This document shows, piece by piece, positions 1 through 12,302 of a DNA stretch of 64,000 nucleotides. A program made the translations under genes and the position numbers. Under the pieces are notes generated by a model. The model did no database searches. It had not been told where the DNA came from and saw nothing but the letters and a program-made list of their open reading frames with translations. Location of the stretch: assembly GCF_000002075.1 (NCBI RefSeq), contig NW_004797297.1, positions 1,929,855 to 1,993,854 of the forward strand. Direction: 5' to 3'. Position 1 is the stretch's first letter, and the number at the start of each line of letters is the position of its first letter. The stretch is from Aplysia californica (lineage: Eukaryota > Mollusca > Gastropoda > Aplysiida > Aplysiidae).

Positions 1-1458
1 CATTCACCCTCACAACCCAGCGCCACTTCAAAAAGTACTTCGTCGGTCATGAATGTGCGTTTTCGAGAAAACTTTCAAGCTTCTACACCCATCAAAAACA
101 AAGAAACCACTGTTCATTGGAAAATTAAAATATTCAGGCAGAGCTAGCATCGCCGTATTTGCGTATTTTGGTAATTACAAGCAGAGCTAGCTTATTTGAC
201 GTGACCGTATCGCTGTTCCGAGAATACTCGTAGCCCGGACTGGTCCTCGTTACGAGTATACTCGTAGCCCGGATAAAAAGATTTAATTACTGAATTACTA
301 GACAATAATGACTTCTGCTATGAGAGCAAAATTTCTTTGTCCAACTTTACTCTTTTAACCCCATCAGCATCCGGCGGTAATAATCCTGTTCCCCATCGGA
401 CGCTGGGAGCGCCCAGTACTAGTGACAACTGTTTCGTTTTATTTAGTGTTAGTTTTTGCTTGTTTTTCAAAACTATTCCCGAACCAAGTTTTTTAGTAAT
501 GACTAAGCCTTTGTTTACGCTATTTAGAAGTTGGAGGCAAGCTTTAGGGTTTATAATAATGAGACATAGTGCACTAAGTTTAGGTGACTGTAGAAAAAAA
601 CTCAGGAAAATAGTGGAAAAAACTCAGGGCTTAAAGAGTTAAGAAGTGAACGTATTGTGGCGACACACAGTCTTGATTTACGATTTCTTTATGACTTGAT
701 GTTGCAATCTTTTATAACAATGTGTGGTTGATTTAAACTGTCCTCGTCTCTTCATAGTGATATTAAACAATATTTAATTTAACTAGTAGTTTCCTCATCA
801 TCTGGGTTCTTGAAATACGATGACTGGTGCTGTGTAAAGAGAGTCACATTACCTTTCTCTCTAGAGTGTAGAGCGTTTTTGATATATGAAGTCTTCTCAG
901 ATTGTTACATTTCTAACTTGAAAGTTTTGATTTTGACTGCAGTGATCTGACCAAATTGACATAATAATAATAATGGATCCCTGTAGTCCTGCTGGATGAA
1001 TTGTACCATTAGGGAAAGTAAAAATAAACTCGCTTCCGAAGAGGGTACATCAAAGAAATCTCATGGAGACCAAACTTTGTTTCCGAATAAAACAGTATTA
1101 AATCAAATTGTTGAATAATCAAACTGTTGAATCCATGTACTTGAACAGAACATCGGATTTGGACTCTGACAACAGTGACGTAAATCTAATATTTTGGCCT
1201 GCTTCAAGCTTTCCATCTCATGAGATGAAGGAAAACATAGCGCCCTTACCTTACAGAATTTATGTTAGGATATGGTATCTGGAAAATTGTATACAATTCA
1301 TGTCAAACCAGAGGTGAGAGATGGGAAACAGAAGAATGGATGTGGATAATGGGACTGGTCATATACGTACAATAATGACTGTATTGATTCAGCCTGTAAA
1401 CTGACACAGAGAGAGAATAATGGGAATCAATTATTTTTATTATAATATAACAAACACC

Positions 1459-1462
<4 letters not shown>

Positions 1463-1549
<87 letters not shown>

Positions 1550-1554
1550 TTCTA

Positions 1555-1586
<32 letters not shown>

Positions 1587-1588
1587 AT
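1463..1588. repeat. Compound (CT)n-(CA)n microsatellite
   Basis: About 98 bases of nearly pure CT repeat run directly into about 26 bases of CA repeat. Long Ser-Leu or Arg-Glu frames on either strand here come only from the repeat. Confidence 0.97.
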
Positions 1589-1967
1589 TGCCCGCAGACA
1601 AAATTGCATGCTTTCAACTCAAGAGCACTGGAATGTTTGTTTACACTCGTGTCACAGGCCGTCACACGCTAACAAACACAAGATCACGCCCAAGTCTTGC
1701 TCAGACGCAAGATACGGCAATTGAAACATCTTGATAGTAGAGAACCTTTGGTGGGATCAGACCCAACAAAGGGGAGGTAATTCTGAATAAGATATTCAGT
1801 GATCAAAAATAAATCTCAATGCAACAGACAGTTTTCAAAGGTAAGATACTTCATTTGATGATTGACTAGTACATGAGTACATGATTTAACTAGTGTTGAG
1901 CCCTTTTCGTCATGTCAGAAAATCACCCTGAATTATACCTGGGGTGTACAAAAATGGGCAAATTTTG

Positions 1968-2140
1968 GACTCGAAGTGTTCCCCACCTGTCCAAGACAAT
2001 CACCTGTACGAACTACCATTTCCCTCTTTACCCCTTGCATTATTTAAAGATTGTAATGGCACTATCCAAGATGTCCTCCTGTTTGAAGCAACCACTTTTT
2101 CCCTGTCAATGGGTGGCTGTCTTGGACAATTTTAACTGGA
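1968..2140. mobile_element. Diverged pogo-like miniature element (family A, copy 1)
   Basis: The left side reads CCACCTGTCCAAGACAATCA, and the right side carries the inverted match (CAATGGGTGGCTGTCTTGGA). These are the inner parts of the inverted ends of the family seen best at 31984-32863 (ends CAGTCGAACCTGC...). The outermost bases are eroded, so the boundaries are approximate. It lies in the TENT4 intron just before the exon at 2250. Confidence 0.5.
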
Positions 2141-2249
2141 TTTTAAAAAATTCCCACAAACCGTCTTTCCACATTTATCATAACGAGAAGTTTTTGTGGG
2201 TTTTGTTTTAATTTAAAACCATTTTTTATTCTCCCTTCTCTATGAACAG

Positions 2250-2561
2250 CATTTTAGGCCGCATTGTGCGTGTGACAGACGAAGTAGTGGAATATCGGCA
2301 GTGGGTCAAGGACAAGTATCTGAAGAAAGTGAAATTGAACAAAGAGAACGTGATGCCTGGATTTTCACACTCTGGACCCAAATCCCTTTTATCCTTGCCA
2401 ACCTGCGAGCCCACAGACCTGGTACATGCCATTCCCGTTCCTCTGTCCAGTCCAGACGGCCTGGGCTCAGGGATGTCCTCGCCCAAAAAATCCCAGAGCC
2501 AACAGCAGAGTCAAGGAGCGACATATGCAGCTATAGCCTCTGGTAAAGCTGAAGTTACCAG
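2250..2561 (+). CDS. TENT4: TENT4 exon (end of the conserved core)
   Basis: Acceptor ...tatgaacag at 2248-2249; the first base completes a split codon. The exon encodes ILGRIVRVTDEV, then a Ser/Pro/Gln-rich linker (SSPKKSQSQQQSQ). Donor AG/gtatgt at 2562 splits an Arg codon after two bases. Confidence 0.82.
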
Positions 2562-4808
2562 GTATGTGCTTGTCCACATCATTTTAGTTATTACTTTAAT
2601 TTTGCACATTATGTGAAAGAATAATGATAACCCCGGTCCTGCGGGAGCCAGGTTTATATTCCCCGATAAGCCTATTTCGGCACCTCGCCTTCATTCCGGT
2701 TCCATGTCAGTCAGGCCCCTGTATCAGCACACGCTCATTGAGCATCATCCGCGTGATGACCGGGTCTTGTGTATTCCCGCAGCTCTGCATTTTTGGCCTA
2801 CTTCTAGAACAGCCTGCGTTGGTTCGTAACTGAGGCATACGTCTCATTCAAAACATGCAAAGTTGGTAGCTTTAGATGTTCGTCATATGAAATTAGAACA
2901 AATTGACCCACTTAGACATGAGGTGCTCGAAAGGATAACCAGGAAACAAGACTTCCATTTTTCTGTACAGAATCTTTCAAATGAGCTTTATTTTATATAA
3001 AATATTGCCTGATAAAAATAAGTTCATTTGATAGTTTTGAATGCCATTGTGCAGGTAAAAAGAACAGTTTGAGGGCAAAACTTTCGGAAATTGAACATGT
3101 TGAAAGAAATGTAACCCTATTGAATCGTTCTATTGTTTTCCCAGGAGTGCTTCTGCGGGTGCCTTGAATGAAGTCAGAAAATCTAGCAGTATAGCAAGCC
3201 AAGAGGGCAACAACGAGAGTGAAGGCAGCGAGTCTGGAGGCAACAGCTCTGGGTACAAGTCATCAGCCAGCTCTGATGATGAGGTGAGACCTTTTATGGT
3301 TTGAATATTTCTGACTTAGAAGCTGTTCGCATGAGGTCAGGGAGTGTACATTTTTAGCAAAGGCCCACTTCTTATTGCGCATTGATATTTTAAAAACAAC
3401 TTGCTCTTTTAAATGACAGATTGACTTCAGGTAAAAATATTGAATGGGAGTGAGGATAACTATTGCATCCTGTTGCTCTCCTGCTAACCATTTGAAATCG
3501 TTGTCAAAAGTAGAGCAATCATTTATTTCCGAAATGTAAGCTAACTTACAGTCTAATAGGACAAAATTCAATATATATACTTATGTAAATGTTTGAACAA
3601 CAGAAGAACTTTATCGGGTTCTTCAATTTCATAATTGTATATATACTATATAATACTAAATCTACAAAGTGCAAATTTTATGTGTTCAGATCTGATACTG
3701 TCTACTCTTAAAAATAAAACCCTGCAGTAAATGCAGAAAAAAATTAGTGAAGTAGTAAGTGAGTATGAGGAAAAAGTTTATTGATTTTCATGTGAAATGT
3801 ATTTCATTTTCTGTCTCGTCGTGTAACCAGTCTACATGAAGGATAAGCTGCTGAAGTGTATGTCTATAAATGACAGCCCTAAAAGTTAAAGTTTCAGTGC
3901 TGATAATTGATATTTTGCATACGCTAAGGTGAAACTTTTACTAATAAAGATGGACTTGCTTCTTAAAATTTTGAGCAAGCTTGAAAGTATGAGGGAGGCA
4001 AAATTTTACTTCATAATTGATTCAGCAGTCTAAGCCTCATTTTGACTGGAGGCAAGACGCATGTGTTTATGTCCTACTGTACCATGCCGTAAACTGCCCT
4101 AGGTGAATGCTGGCGCTGTTTCTTCAACAGGACTATGAGACCGGGGAGGAGGGCGTCATTTCTCGCCAGGCCATCCCACACCACAGTGGAGACTACCCAG
4201 GTCCTGCTCCTTCTGCTAAAGGCAACCGTTCATCAGCATCCAGTGGTCTTCATCCAATCCAAAGCCAGGAGTATTACCGTAGCAGAGAGTCAACTCGTAT
4301 GAACCCACCTCTGAGCAATGGGTCTGGGATGGGGAAGGCTCAAAGGGATACCAGCGCTAGCAGTGTCTCTTCCACTCGCTCCAACAATGGCAATAACAGC
4401 GGCGGTGGCGGTGGCTCTGGTGTGTATGGTGCTCACCACTACCCCCCCTCTGGCTACTCGGGGGGATATAACGGTGCTTCTGCCTCCCAGCATGAGTCCT
4501 CCCCTGCACCTTACTATCCTGCCCCAAACCAGCAACAGCAATACCTGGTCTCTGCCGGCCCTGGCTTGGCCAGAGAGTCGCGGGATCTTCGAGAGCGCTA
4601 TAACAACTACAATGGAGGGGTACACCAAGCTCCCCTGCACCATAATCATCATAGACCACCACCAGGACCTTTTCCTGGATCCCATCAAAATAATAACGTC
4701 CGTGCCAATGGTAGTAAAACATATAGCCGCAGCTCTGGCAACAATAAACAGCGCAGGAAGAAAGGGCGGGATAACTCTGCCAACAGAGGGGCCAGCAACG
4801 CCAGGTGA
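2250..4808 (+). CDS. TENT4: 3' part of a TENT4-type non-canonical poly(A) polymerase gene (three exons)
   Basis: The C-terminal 375 residues or so of a TENT4/PAPD5/PAPD7 (Trf4-like) nucleotidyltransferase. In known members this enzyme adds A-rich, mixed tails to mRNAs and oligoadenylates snoRNA and other non-coding RNAs. The call rests on ILGRIVRVTDEV...YRQWV at the start, which closes the conserved core in vertebrate TENT4A/B, followed by a long Ser/Gly/Asn/His-rich low-complexity tail and a terminal basic patch (NNKQRRKKGRD). The basic patch is the counterpart of the RNA-binding basic patch near the C-terminus of PAPD5. Exons are 2250-2561, 3145-3283 and 4131-4808. The joined frame stays open to TGA at 4806-4808. 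The catalytic nucleotidyltransferase and PAP-associated domains lie left of the window. I cannot tell whether this is the A or B paralogue; many invertebrates have a single gene. Confidence 0.82.
3145..3283 (+). CDS. TENT4: TENT4 exon (Ser-rich linker)
   Basis: Acceptor ttgttttcccag at 3143-3144. It completes the Arg codon and then encodes a Ser/Gly/Glu-rich stretch ending ...YKSSASSDDE. Donor GAG/gtgaga at 3284, between codons. The Ser/Asp pattern matches the SSSSDVDSD-like linker of vertebrate TENT4B. Confidence 0.75.
4131..4808 (+). CDS. TENT4: TENT4 terminal coding exon (low-complexity tail and basic patch)
   Basis: Acceptor tttcttcaacag ends at 4130, in phase with the previous exon. The exon encodes 225 residues rich in Ser, Gly, Asn, His and Pro, with poly-Gly, Gln and His-Pro runs, ending in a basic patch (KQRRKKGRD) just before TGA. 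The high GC content here also creates long shadow frames on both strands. Confidence 0.85.
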   Translation, partial: DYETGEEGVISRQAIPHHSGDYPGPAPSAKGNRSSASSGLHPIQSQEYYRSRESTRMNPPLSNGSGMGKAQRDTSASSVSSTRSNNGNNSGGGGGSGVYGAHHYPPSGYSGGYNGASASQHESSPAPYYPAPNQQQQYLVSAGPGLARESRDLRERYNNYNGGVHQAPLHHNHHRPPPGPFPGSHQNNNVRANGSKTYSRSSGNNKQRRKKGRDNSANRGASNAR

Positions 4809-4960
4809 TGAAGAGTGCAGCTCTGATGACAGAGCTCGGTGCAAGATTAGATCTACTCAATTATCCTCAGTAGTTTCACTCGTTGACATTTTTGTAACTA
4901 GTTCTGATGGTCTGAATCGTGTTTGATCTCCTGCCACGTGTGAAACTGTTTGGTGGTTTG

Positions 4961-4968
4961 TGTATATA
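4961..4968 (+). promoter_or_regulatory. Pumilio-type element in the presumed 3' UTR
   Basis: TGTATATA, a match to the UGUAHAUA Pumilio recognition element, about 150 bases after the TENT4 stop. A second match (TGTAAATA) lies at 9353-9360. An 8-base motif is expected by chance every few kilobases in AT-rich DNA. Confidence 0.25.
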
Positions 4969-5604
4969 GATGTGGGTGTCATTCAGAGTGCTGTCTGTAC
5001 GATGTTGCTCTCAGTTGGATTTCGGGATGCTGAGATTTGTATATTTTCATTGAAAGTGGGAAACTGGAGTTGTTCATTGAGGATGTCTGAGAAAAGGAAT
5101 TAGGTATAATTTTGACATTATGTTCAACTGGATAAGGTTTTTTTTTAGCTTATGATGAAAGTGTGGCTCTACTGGCACTTTTTGCAGTCCTGCTCGACCT
5201 GATGAATGAATGAGTCACCGTTATTTTTGTTCAAGAAGACGGACCACAAGTTTGTTGTTAATTGCATTGTTCAGGCTCAGACTAGCTGTACATAAAACTT
5301 TCCGTTTGCTTTTGATTGATGGGAGTGCTGTGAGGGAGTGACTGCTAGACTGGTAGTGATTCTGTGTTGCTCAGGAATTTTATCACATTAGCCAGTGAAA
5401 GGGGTTGTGTTTTGCTGTAAGCTCCTGCTGGTCTTTTATTCAACTTTTCTGTCCAATGGAAGTAAGTGAATGAGTATGTTAAGTTACGAAAATATAGAAA
5501 AATGCTTTAAACATGGATGAAAGTCTTCTGTCTGTAATTTGGGGAAGATGGACAATCTATCATCAAGAAATATGGGAAGAGTAACTATCTTATAGGGTTT
5601 TTAA

Positions 5605-5610
5605 AATAAA
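5605..5610 (+). promoter_or_regulatory. Candidate poly(A) signal AATAAA for TENT4
   Basis: First canonical AATAAA downstream of the TENT4 stop, about 800 bases after it. It may be a proximal site if the 3' UTR is longer. Confidence 0.35.
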
Positions 5611-8600
5611 ATGAGCCTTAGTACTCAACACCATAGGTACTTTTTTATGAGCAACCCTCCCATCCCCACCCCATAGCAGGACTGACTGTAACTATTTCTT
5701 TTCATTGGTTGTGACGTCTTGTTTTGGGCAGAAGATAGAAGATAGTGAGATTTTGAACATATGGGCTCATGGCAAAGACTTGTTTAGGGTTAGAATGTTG
5801 CAAGTCCTAGATGTTATTGTTACAGATGAAGCTATTTGACTTTGGCCCCTTGTGGTTGTTACATTTTTATCATGTGAAGTTGCTAAACAGTTGCAGTTTG
5901 AAGAAAGTGGGGAAGAGATGGACGAAGTCTTTCTACTTTCTGTTTCAGTTTCAGAAATATCATTAGTGCTTACCATTTTTTTACCGTCATAGCTCTCAGG
6001 GAGGTGGTGAGTTTGGATAGATTTTTACAATTCAGCTCCATATTTTTCTTGTCGAAGTCATGCTGTCTTTTATGGCAGCTTACTGGACATGTGGAAGTGA
6101 GCTTCCCTTAGTGTACCTTTATGTTTTCTTCTAAGAGTTGTTTCTTGACCAGGGTGTGAGTGAGCCATTAGCTGCATAACCACTGTGGTCCAGATCAAGA
6201 AATGCTGTTTGGGAAGACATTTGGAAACAGGGGTGGTGGGTAGAAGATACAGGATGTGCCACGGCACTCTAGTCTGCTACTTTGTTTCTTTAGCTTTCTT
6301 AACAGGTGATTAGTTATTCCTGAGAGTTAACATATGTATTGAGAAGACTTAATGAAAGTAGCGATGGGGTTTACAGCTGAATGGCCGTTTTCAGTCTTTT
6401 TAGGTTGTGCAACTTTCATCCATGTTTAAAGTATTGTTGGGGTATATGAGTGAAGTTATTTGTTGCCCGTGCCTTTAGTGCTTGATGACCTGGTCATACA
6501 TTTGGAATGATGTGTGTTGTTAGATCTCAAACTCTACAGATTGTTTCCACACACTTTTTTACTTTCCCCACAACTAGAGATGCTCACTTCTCATGAAGCT
6601 CGGTTAAGTATTGGTTCCTTTCAGACAAGTTTTGTTTTTTCTGTTCAGTTGTGTGTTTCCCCTGGTAGAACCTCGTGTAATTTTGATTTTGAACATACCG
6701 GAACAGAGTAGATTTTGTAAGTGGAAAGTGGTATATTTTGAGTGTGTGGTGTGTGTGCGTGCAAGTGCTTATTCTGTTTATGTATGTTCTCCGTGTTCAG
6801 TTATATCACTTGACAAGTGAATAATGTTAGATCATTACAAAACTGAATTTATTCTTTGTGATTTCATTGGTACATTTCCATGGGTGATCATTTTCTTTGT
6901 GTTTTCTTGTTATGTTCAACAATCAATGTTGTCCTAGCATTTATTTTTTTGCCAACAAATGCTCTTGGAGATCATGAACATATTGCAGCAAGTAAAGAAT
7001 AATTTCTGTATTCTTTTGTCTTTTCATGTATACAGTTCTGTTCAACCACCTTCATTTGTCATTTAGAAATATCTTGATATTGTTTTATTATTGTTTTCTT
7101 CCATTTTCTCCTGTTTTGAACAGCCCACACACAAAAAAAAATACAACACCACGTTATATTCAAGTTTTTCACGAGAAACGTGTGCTTTGTCATGGTTGTT
7201 ATAATACACATTCAAAGTTCTCTTTAAGTTCATGGTTGCTATTTTATTATATTGTTTTCCAGTTGTGATATTTTCAGACAAGAATTTATATTTATGAAGT
7301 ATTACATGTTCTAGATCTAGTACATTTATTTTGGTTTTGGTTTTTTGGAGGAATTTTTTTAAATGAGAGAATTGTTATCTGTTAGGAAATGGTGAAGATG
7401 AATAGCACTTTTTGGGAGGTAATCAACATATACTATTTGTAGCAAGTTCAGTTTTAAATCATCATCTATTAAAATGTCTCCAATTTTCTCTCTCTGTTGA
7501 ATGAGAACAAAACAATTTGATTGTGCATCCGGCTTGCTGTGAACACCATTCTTCAGCTTTCAAAATGACACAAGTTTTTGTTTTTTTTGTTTTTGTTCTT
7601 TTGATTGTCACCATGTTGTCAGAGGAAATCTCCAAATCAAAAAGACACTTTGTATTGAGTGATGGCTGGTTTCTGAAGTATTAAAATAAGCTTGATTTAA
7701 TTGAAAAATTTCCCTGAGAGCTCTTAAGCGCTCAGCTTGGGTTTAGTCAGTTGTTTTAGAAATGGGAACAAGTCCAGTTAATTATATTAAACTGAAAGCA
7801 ATAGTTGTTTAGGTTTGTTTTGTTTTTTGTTGAATATCATCTTATATAGTATTGACATTCATTTCTTTTCTTTTTTTTTTTTCATTCGTGGTCTTCTATG
7901 TTTCCATATTGTTTGATTATGCTTTAAGTGACTGCATTTTTATGTTTTTAAAAATATATTTGACAGGATATGTAAATCAACAGTGGGATATGTAGTGAGA
8001 ATGATACTGGATTATTAGCACTTTTTTTTTCCAGCTTTAAATCTCTCCTTGCTGATTTGTTTATAGAACAGCATTTCTTCCCAAAGTCCAATATCTGTTC
8101 CTTTGCGAGGGTCACAAAAAATGTCCTCAAGGGTTCCAGGATTGAGTTGAAAGGGGAAAAGTCCTATCAAAACATCCAAAACATAGACTTGTTTCTGTGT
8201 ATTTCTTGTTAAAAATGGAAATGCTTTTTACGACTTGATGGTTAGCTATTTTAACCAATAAGATTATTACATCTAAAGTTTTGGTGTCATTGACCCCCCC
8301 GCCAAAAATGATCAGTTTTGAAAATGAATCGGGGCAAGATCTCTTAGTAATGAGAACGTACGCTTTCCATTTCTCATTAGAAGGGCATTTTGAAGTTTTT
8401 GATAGGATATGTCTCTAGCACTGTTTTCTCAAATGTTTGTGTTTGAGTGACTGCAAGAGGATTATTTCTATTCAATCACTTGCACTAAATGAGGATAGTA
8501 ATCTGAATTATAGATTTTGATCATAGAGTCGTAGAGCTAACAATTGACTCATTCAATGCACATGAAAGTGAGTGTTTGTGTGGTTTATAAGATAAACAGA

Positions 8601-10547
8601 GCTAATTGTTTGTAGTTTTTCTGAGTGTGAGTCGAGTAAATGGTGTGTTTGGCTAGTTAGACAGAATGTGTGTCTTCATGTTGACACAACTTTACAAATG
8701 TCTCATAGCTCCTGGTAAGGACAATGGGTCTACTGGGAAGTCATATCATCAAATCTCAAATGACAGCACCAAACCTAGTGGTAGTGGGAAAATTCTCTGC
8801 CTGTATCATCAGAGTGCCTGCACTATATTTCTGAAATCAAAATAGCTTCCTTACTGGAAGGAATATCGAAACTGAGAGTGCTCTTCACTTTCTCTTTTGA
8901 TAATAATACAAACAAACAATGCTTACTCCTGCCAGGGGAAAAAGACCTATTTTGGGAAGGACTCAGGGGTTAAGTACCTAAGTCTGTGGGCTGGATGTGG
9001 ACTTGAGCTGGCAATTACATCAATCCTCTTGTCTTTTGGCTGTAAAAAAAATGTATTTCATCATCAAGAAAGGGTCAGGAGTGAAGGGTGCAGCCGGAGA
9101 AACAGACAGATTTAAGAAATAGAGAGAAGACAGCCAAAATACACACGCTAAAAAATTGTTAATTAAAGCCAGTGGCTATAGACAAGAGTTTCTAGCCTCC
9201 TTTGCACATTACTAGTAGTTATAAGTGAGGGAAATGCATTCGTTAAACATGGATTTCATTTCTTTTTTAACCGTTTCCTTGGAACAAGCATTAGTTAACT
9301 GTCCTGCCAAGAAATCTTTATGTTAAAAAATGCTGTTGGAAAAAAAGTTCTTTGTAAATATAATTATGCAAAAGTTATTCAGCCATGTGTTCTATATTTA
9401 TCAAGTTTTGGGATTCCTTTATGTTATATTTTCAAATCAGAAGTAGTCAGTGGGTTCAAGGCAGTCTGTCAGAAATCCAAAGATCTGTAACGTTTGTCTC
9501 GTAGATGCTTAAACAAGTATAAACTTCTCTCTATTGCCAGCCATTTTAGTGATCATCAATATCATAAAGTTATTTATATCAAGTCATGAACATATGACAT
9601 ATTTATGATCTGCTCACCAATGTTCATTTTCAGTTTGTCACCTTGTATTGTGCTATGCATATTGTATTTTGTATGTAAGATATAATCAAATGACTGCATA
9701 TTTCTTCAAAATTTGCATGTTCTTACTCTTTCCTATCACAATACAAGTAGGCCTACAAATGTCATCTCTTATTTATTTGGTCATAATGCTTCTGTCTGTC
9801 TCGTGCTGTAGCACAAGTTATTTATGTGAAGGGACTGTAAGAATCGACGTGTACTTTCTTTTATTTTGAAAGCATTGTTGGACGAAATGCTAGATATAAG
9901 TTGACAGGTGTGTACTTCTCATTTCACAGAAGCTTATTAAATTATTGCGGCTGAGTCCACTCATACATATGGTTTTGTCAGATGGTAAATGATGTGCTGG
10001 CTATAGGGTGGTAGCAATTGTGGGTTTGACAGATGTGGTTCTATTCCACAGCAAGTTGTTTATTGGATGGTGAGTGAGAGTTAAAGTGAGGTTGACTTAA
10101 CATGGGTAGTAAATGACTTGTGGATTGCCCTTGTTATTGAAGTAGGGGCTAGATTTAGATCATTGTTTATACATTTCCGAGTGAATGTTTCCCAGTGTTA
10201 AGGGGACATGAGGGTAAACTTCTCAATTTAACATTTGTTTTATATGCACAACATCAGCATTGACTCTCTGAATTTTTATGGCCCAGAATCTTATCATTTT
10301 TTGCATGGATGAGACATAGTGTTCCAAGAGTTTTCCACAGTCTTTGTTCAAAAGTGGAAGACTGTTGTTGTATCGACTGGAAATGACCCACTAAAGTATT
10401 TGACCAATGTTTGTTGTCTAATCCAAGCAAATGTTTCTTTTAGTCATAGACAATGAAAAATACTTAATAATTTATTGCATTGGTATTGTATGATGGTTTT
10501 GAGAGTATTAGGTGTAAAAGATGGGTTATAAGCATTAGGCAGTGTGT

Positions 10548-10612
10548 GAATATATATATATATGATAATAATATATATATTATATATATATATTTATATA
10601 CATGTATATTAT
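10548..10612. repeat. (TA)n-rich tract
   Basis: Imperfect AT dinucleotide repeat with ATATATAT blocks. Confidence 0.85.
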
Positions 10613-11848
10613 GCATTTGCTGAGCTTGTGAGTGGCGTGCTTCAGTGTTCTTTTTGAGACAGAAGTAACAAGACATGCCGTCCCTTCTGTAGTGTCTTGC
10701 ATTGATTTAATGCTGTATGGACGATGATGTATAATGAAAATGTGTCATGTTTTTAAGTTGTGTTTTACATTATGGTGAAACTGGTCATTTAATCATATCT
10801 TGAATGTTGATCTGTCTTCATGCCCAGTATCACAAATTGTTTATAGTGTAGTCACAATAGCTCAAAATCATTTTTGCAGTTATCAGATGGGGACGAGAAG
10901 GTAATCTGTGGCTTTCAAAATAATTACTTAATTATGCATGTGTATAAATAGGTTCCAAATTTGTTTATTTCTCCCCCCCCCCCCCCCTCCATTTTTGTTT
11001 ATTTTGGATTGACTCAAAGATAAATGATTGTAATAGTTCTAGGGTAACATTTAAAATAAGCAGCAAATGCAGTCAAAATAAAGATAGTTTTCAATTTTTT
11101 AAAGATGAAGTTAATAAATTTCTCTATTAGTTTTTGATAGATCAACTGTGCAATATAATTTGGGAAATGGAAAGGGGGGTTTTGTTTTGTCTCTTTACTT
11201 TTTTGTTGGTCCCCTTTGTTCTGATATTGTGCTACATGTATGAACTTGTTGACTAATTTTCCCTTGTCCATTGTTTTTCAAGTAACAATAATGTCCACCC
11301 AAAAAAAAGATAAATGTAAAATTAACAAAAAAAATAAATAAAAGAAATCAAAAATGAAAAAAAATAATGATAAAAAAATAAACAAATAAAAGTTTTAAAA
11401 TGCACCGATGGTTTTCTTTCCTTTTTTGCTTTGTTTTGTTTTGGTGTGACATGTATTTTTCCTACGCTAGATGTGAGTGGTGAAAGCAGCTTTGCGTCCT
11501 ACAGTTGGTTGTAAATCTGTGGGTCAAGCCTCTAACCTAAGTGGTTTTGTGGACAAAGTTTCTGTTTCTACAGTTCTGTGTTCCTTTGAACTGTTTGAAA
11601 AATTGCCTACATTTCAGCAGTCTTGTAATTGAAGTAGATGGCTTGAAGGCAACATTGATAACCTAGCTGCCAACCAGTACGTATAATACGTAAAAAACAT
11701 AATTTAATGCGTCTTTAAGGGTCTGAGCAAGGAAATCTTGTTTTCTTATTTTTCAAGATATGTATTCTGTTTTCTTGTAACAGTAATGCTCCTCACAAAT
11801 GTGCCAATGCTGTAGAAAAAATTAACTTTTGAGCTGGCTTTGCAAATT

Positions 11849-12302
11849 CAATGGTGTCAACCTAAAGTGAGCTGGCTTTATTTGAACAATCGGTTAAAGT
11901 GAACAATATTCTGTGGTCCCGATTGAAACGCCTTTTGTTTTAGTAAATTAAAAAATAGTCGATAAACTGAACCGGTTTCATGGGGAAATCGGATAAAGTG
12001 AACGCCCAAAATGAATGAAAGAGAAGAACGGACCAACCGTGTCACTGTTGCCATGCTGTGAAAATAAAATTCTTTTCCTCGGCTATCGGCAGACAATCCC
12101 AGCTTGGCGTTGGCGAAAGAAAAAGCTCTAGTCTAGGCTCACCCACTGTGTTGTCTCCCTACCCCACCTCCACCCTGGACCCACCACTGCGCATAGCTAT
12201 TGTTTCTAGGCCTCCACCCTACCAAATGGTTAAACTGAACCTCGAATAAAGTGAACACTTTTTTTCTGATCCCAAAGAGTTCATTTTTAACGGACTCCAT
12301 CG
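11849..12302. mobile_element. Pogo/Tigger-like non-autonomous element
   Basis: The left end reads CAATGGTGTCAACC and the right end, inverted, reads CGATGGAGTCCGTTAAAAAT, with TA after the right end. Both ends are followed inward by repeated GGTTAAAGTGAAC/GGATAAAGTGAAC/GAATAAAGTGAAC words pointing to the interior, a layout typical of pogo/Tigger ends. There is no transposase frame. The left TA is eroded, so the left boundary is approximate. Confidence 0.5.

Larger units (their letters stand above)
1..2249. other. Non-coding stretch, probably intron of the TENT4 gene
   Basis: No convincing exon is visible before the acceptor at 2248-2249. The first 300 bases carry two direct copies of a motif containing ACTCGTAGCCCGG (about 225-238 and 259-272), with a near-palindromic CGAGTATACTCG in the second. 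Such subterminal repeats suggest an old DNA-transposon end, possibly piggyBac-like. A short acidic frame around 1108-1317 is not recognisable. The stretch also holds the CT/CA microsatellite and the miniature element listed separately. Confidence 0.5.
4809..11848 (+). other. TENT4 3' UTR and flank, long T-rich non-coding stretch
   Basis: Seven kilobases without a credible coding exon or a recognisable transposon. The + strand is markedly T-rich with many T-runs. I infer that at least the first part is the TENT4 3' UTR; vertebrate TENT4 mRNAs also have long 3' UTRs. The end of transcription cannot be fixed from sequence. The first AATAAA lies at 5605, but AATAAA-like clusters also occur near 11330-11390. 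The stretch ends with a TA repeat near 10550 and a poly-C run near 10973. Confidence 0.45.

Noticed and set aside
337-642. 101-codon frame at the left edge
   Set aside because: No recognisable domain. It lies in a region with transposon-like terminal repeats, so a real gene is not supported.
4290-4926. Long overlapping frames (167-202 codons) on both strands over the TENT4 last exon
   Set aside because: They are shadows of the GC-rich low-complexity coding exon. None has a recognisable domain, and the + frame with splice support is the TENT4 one.
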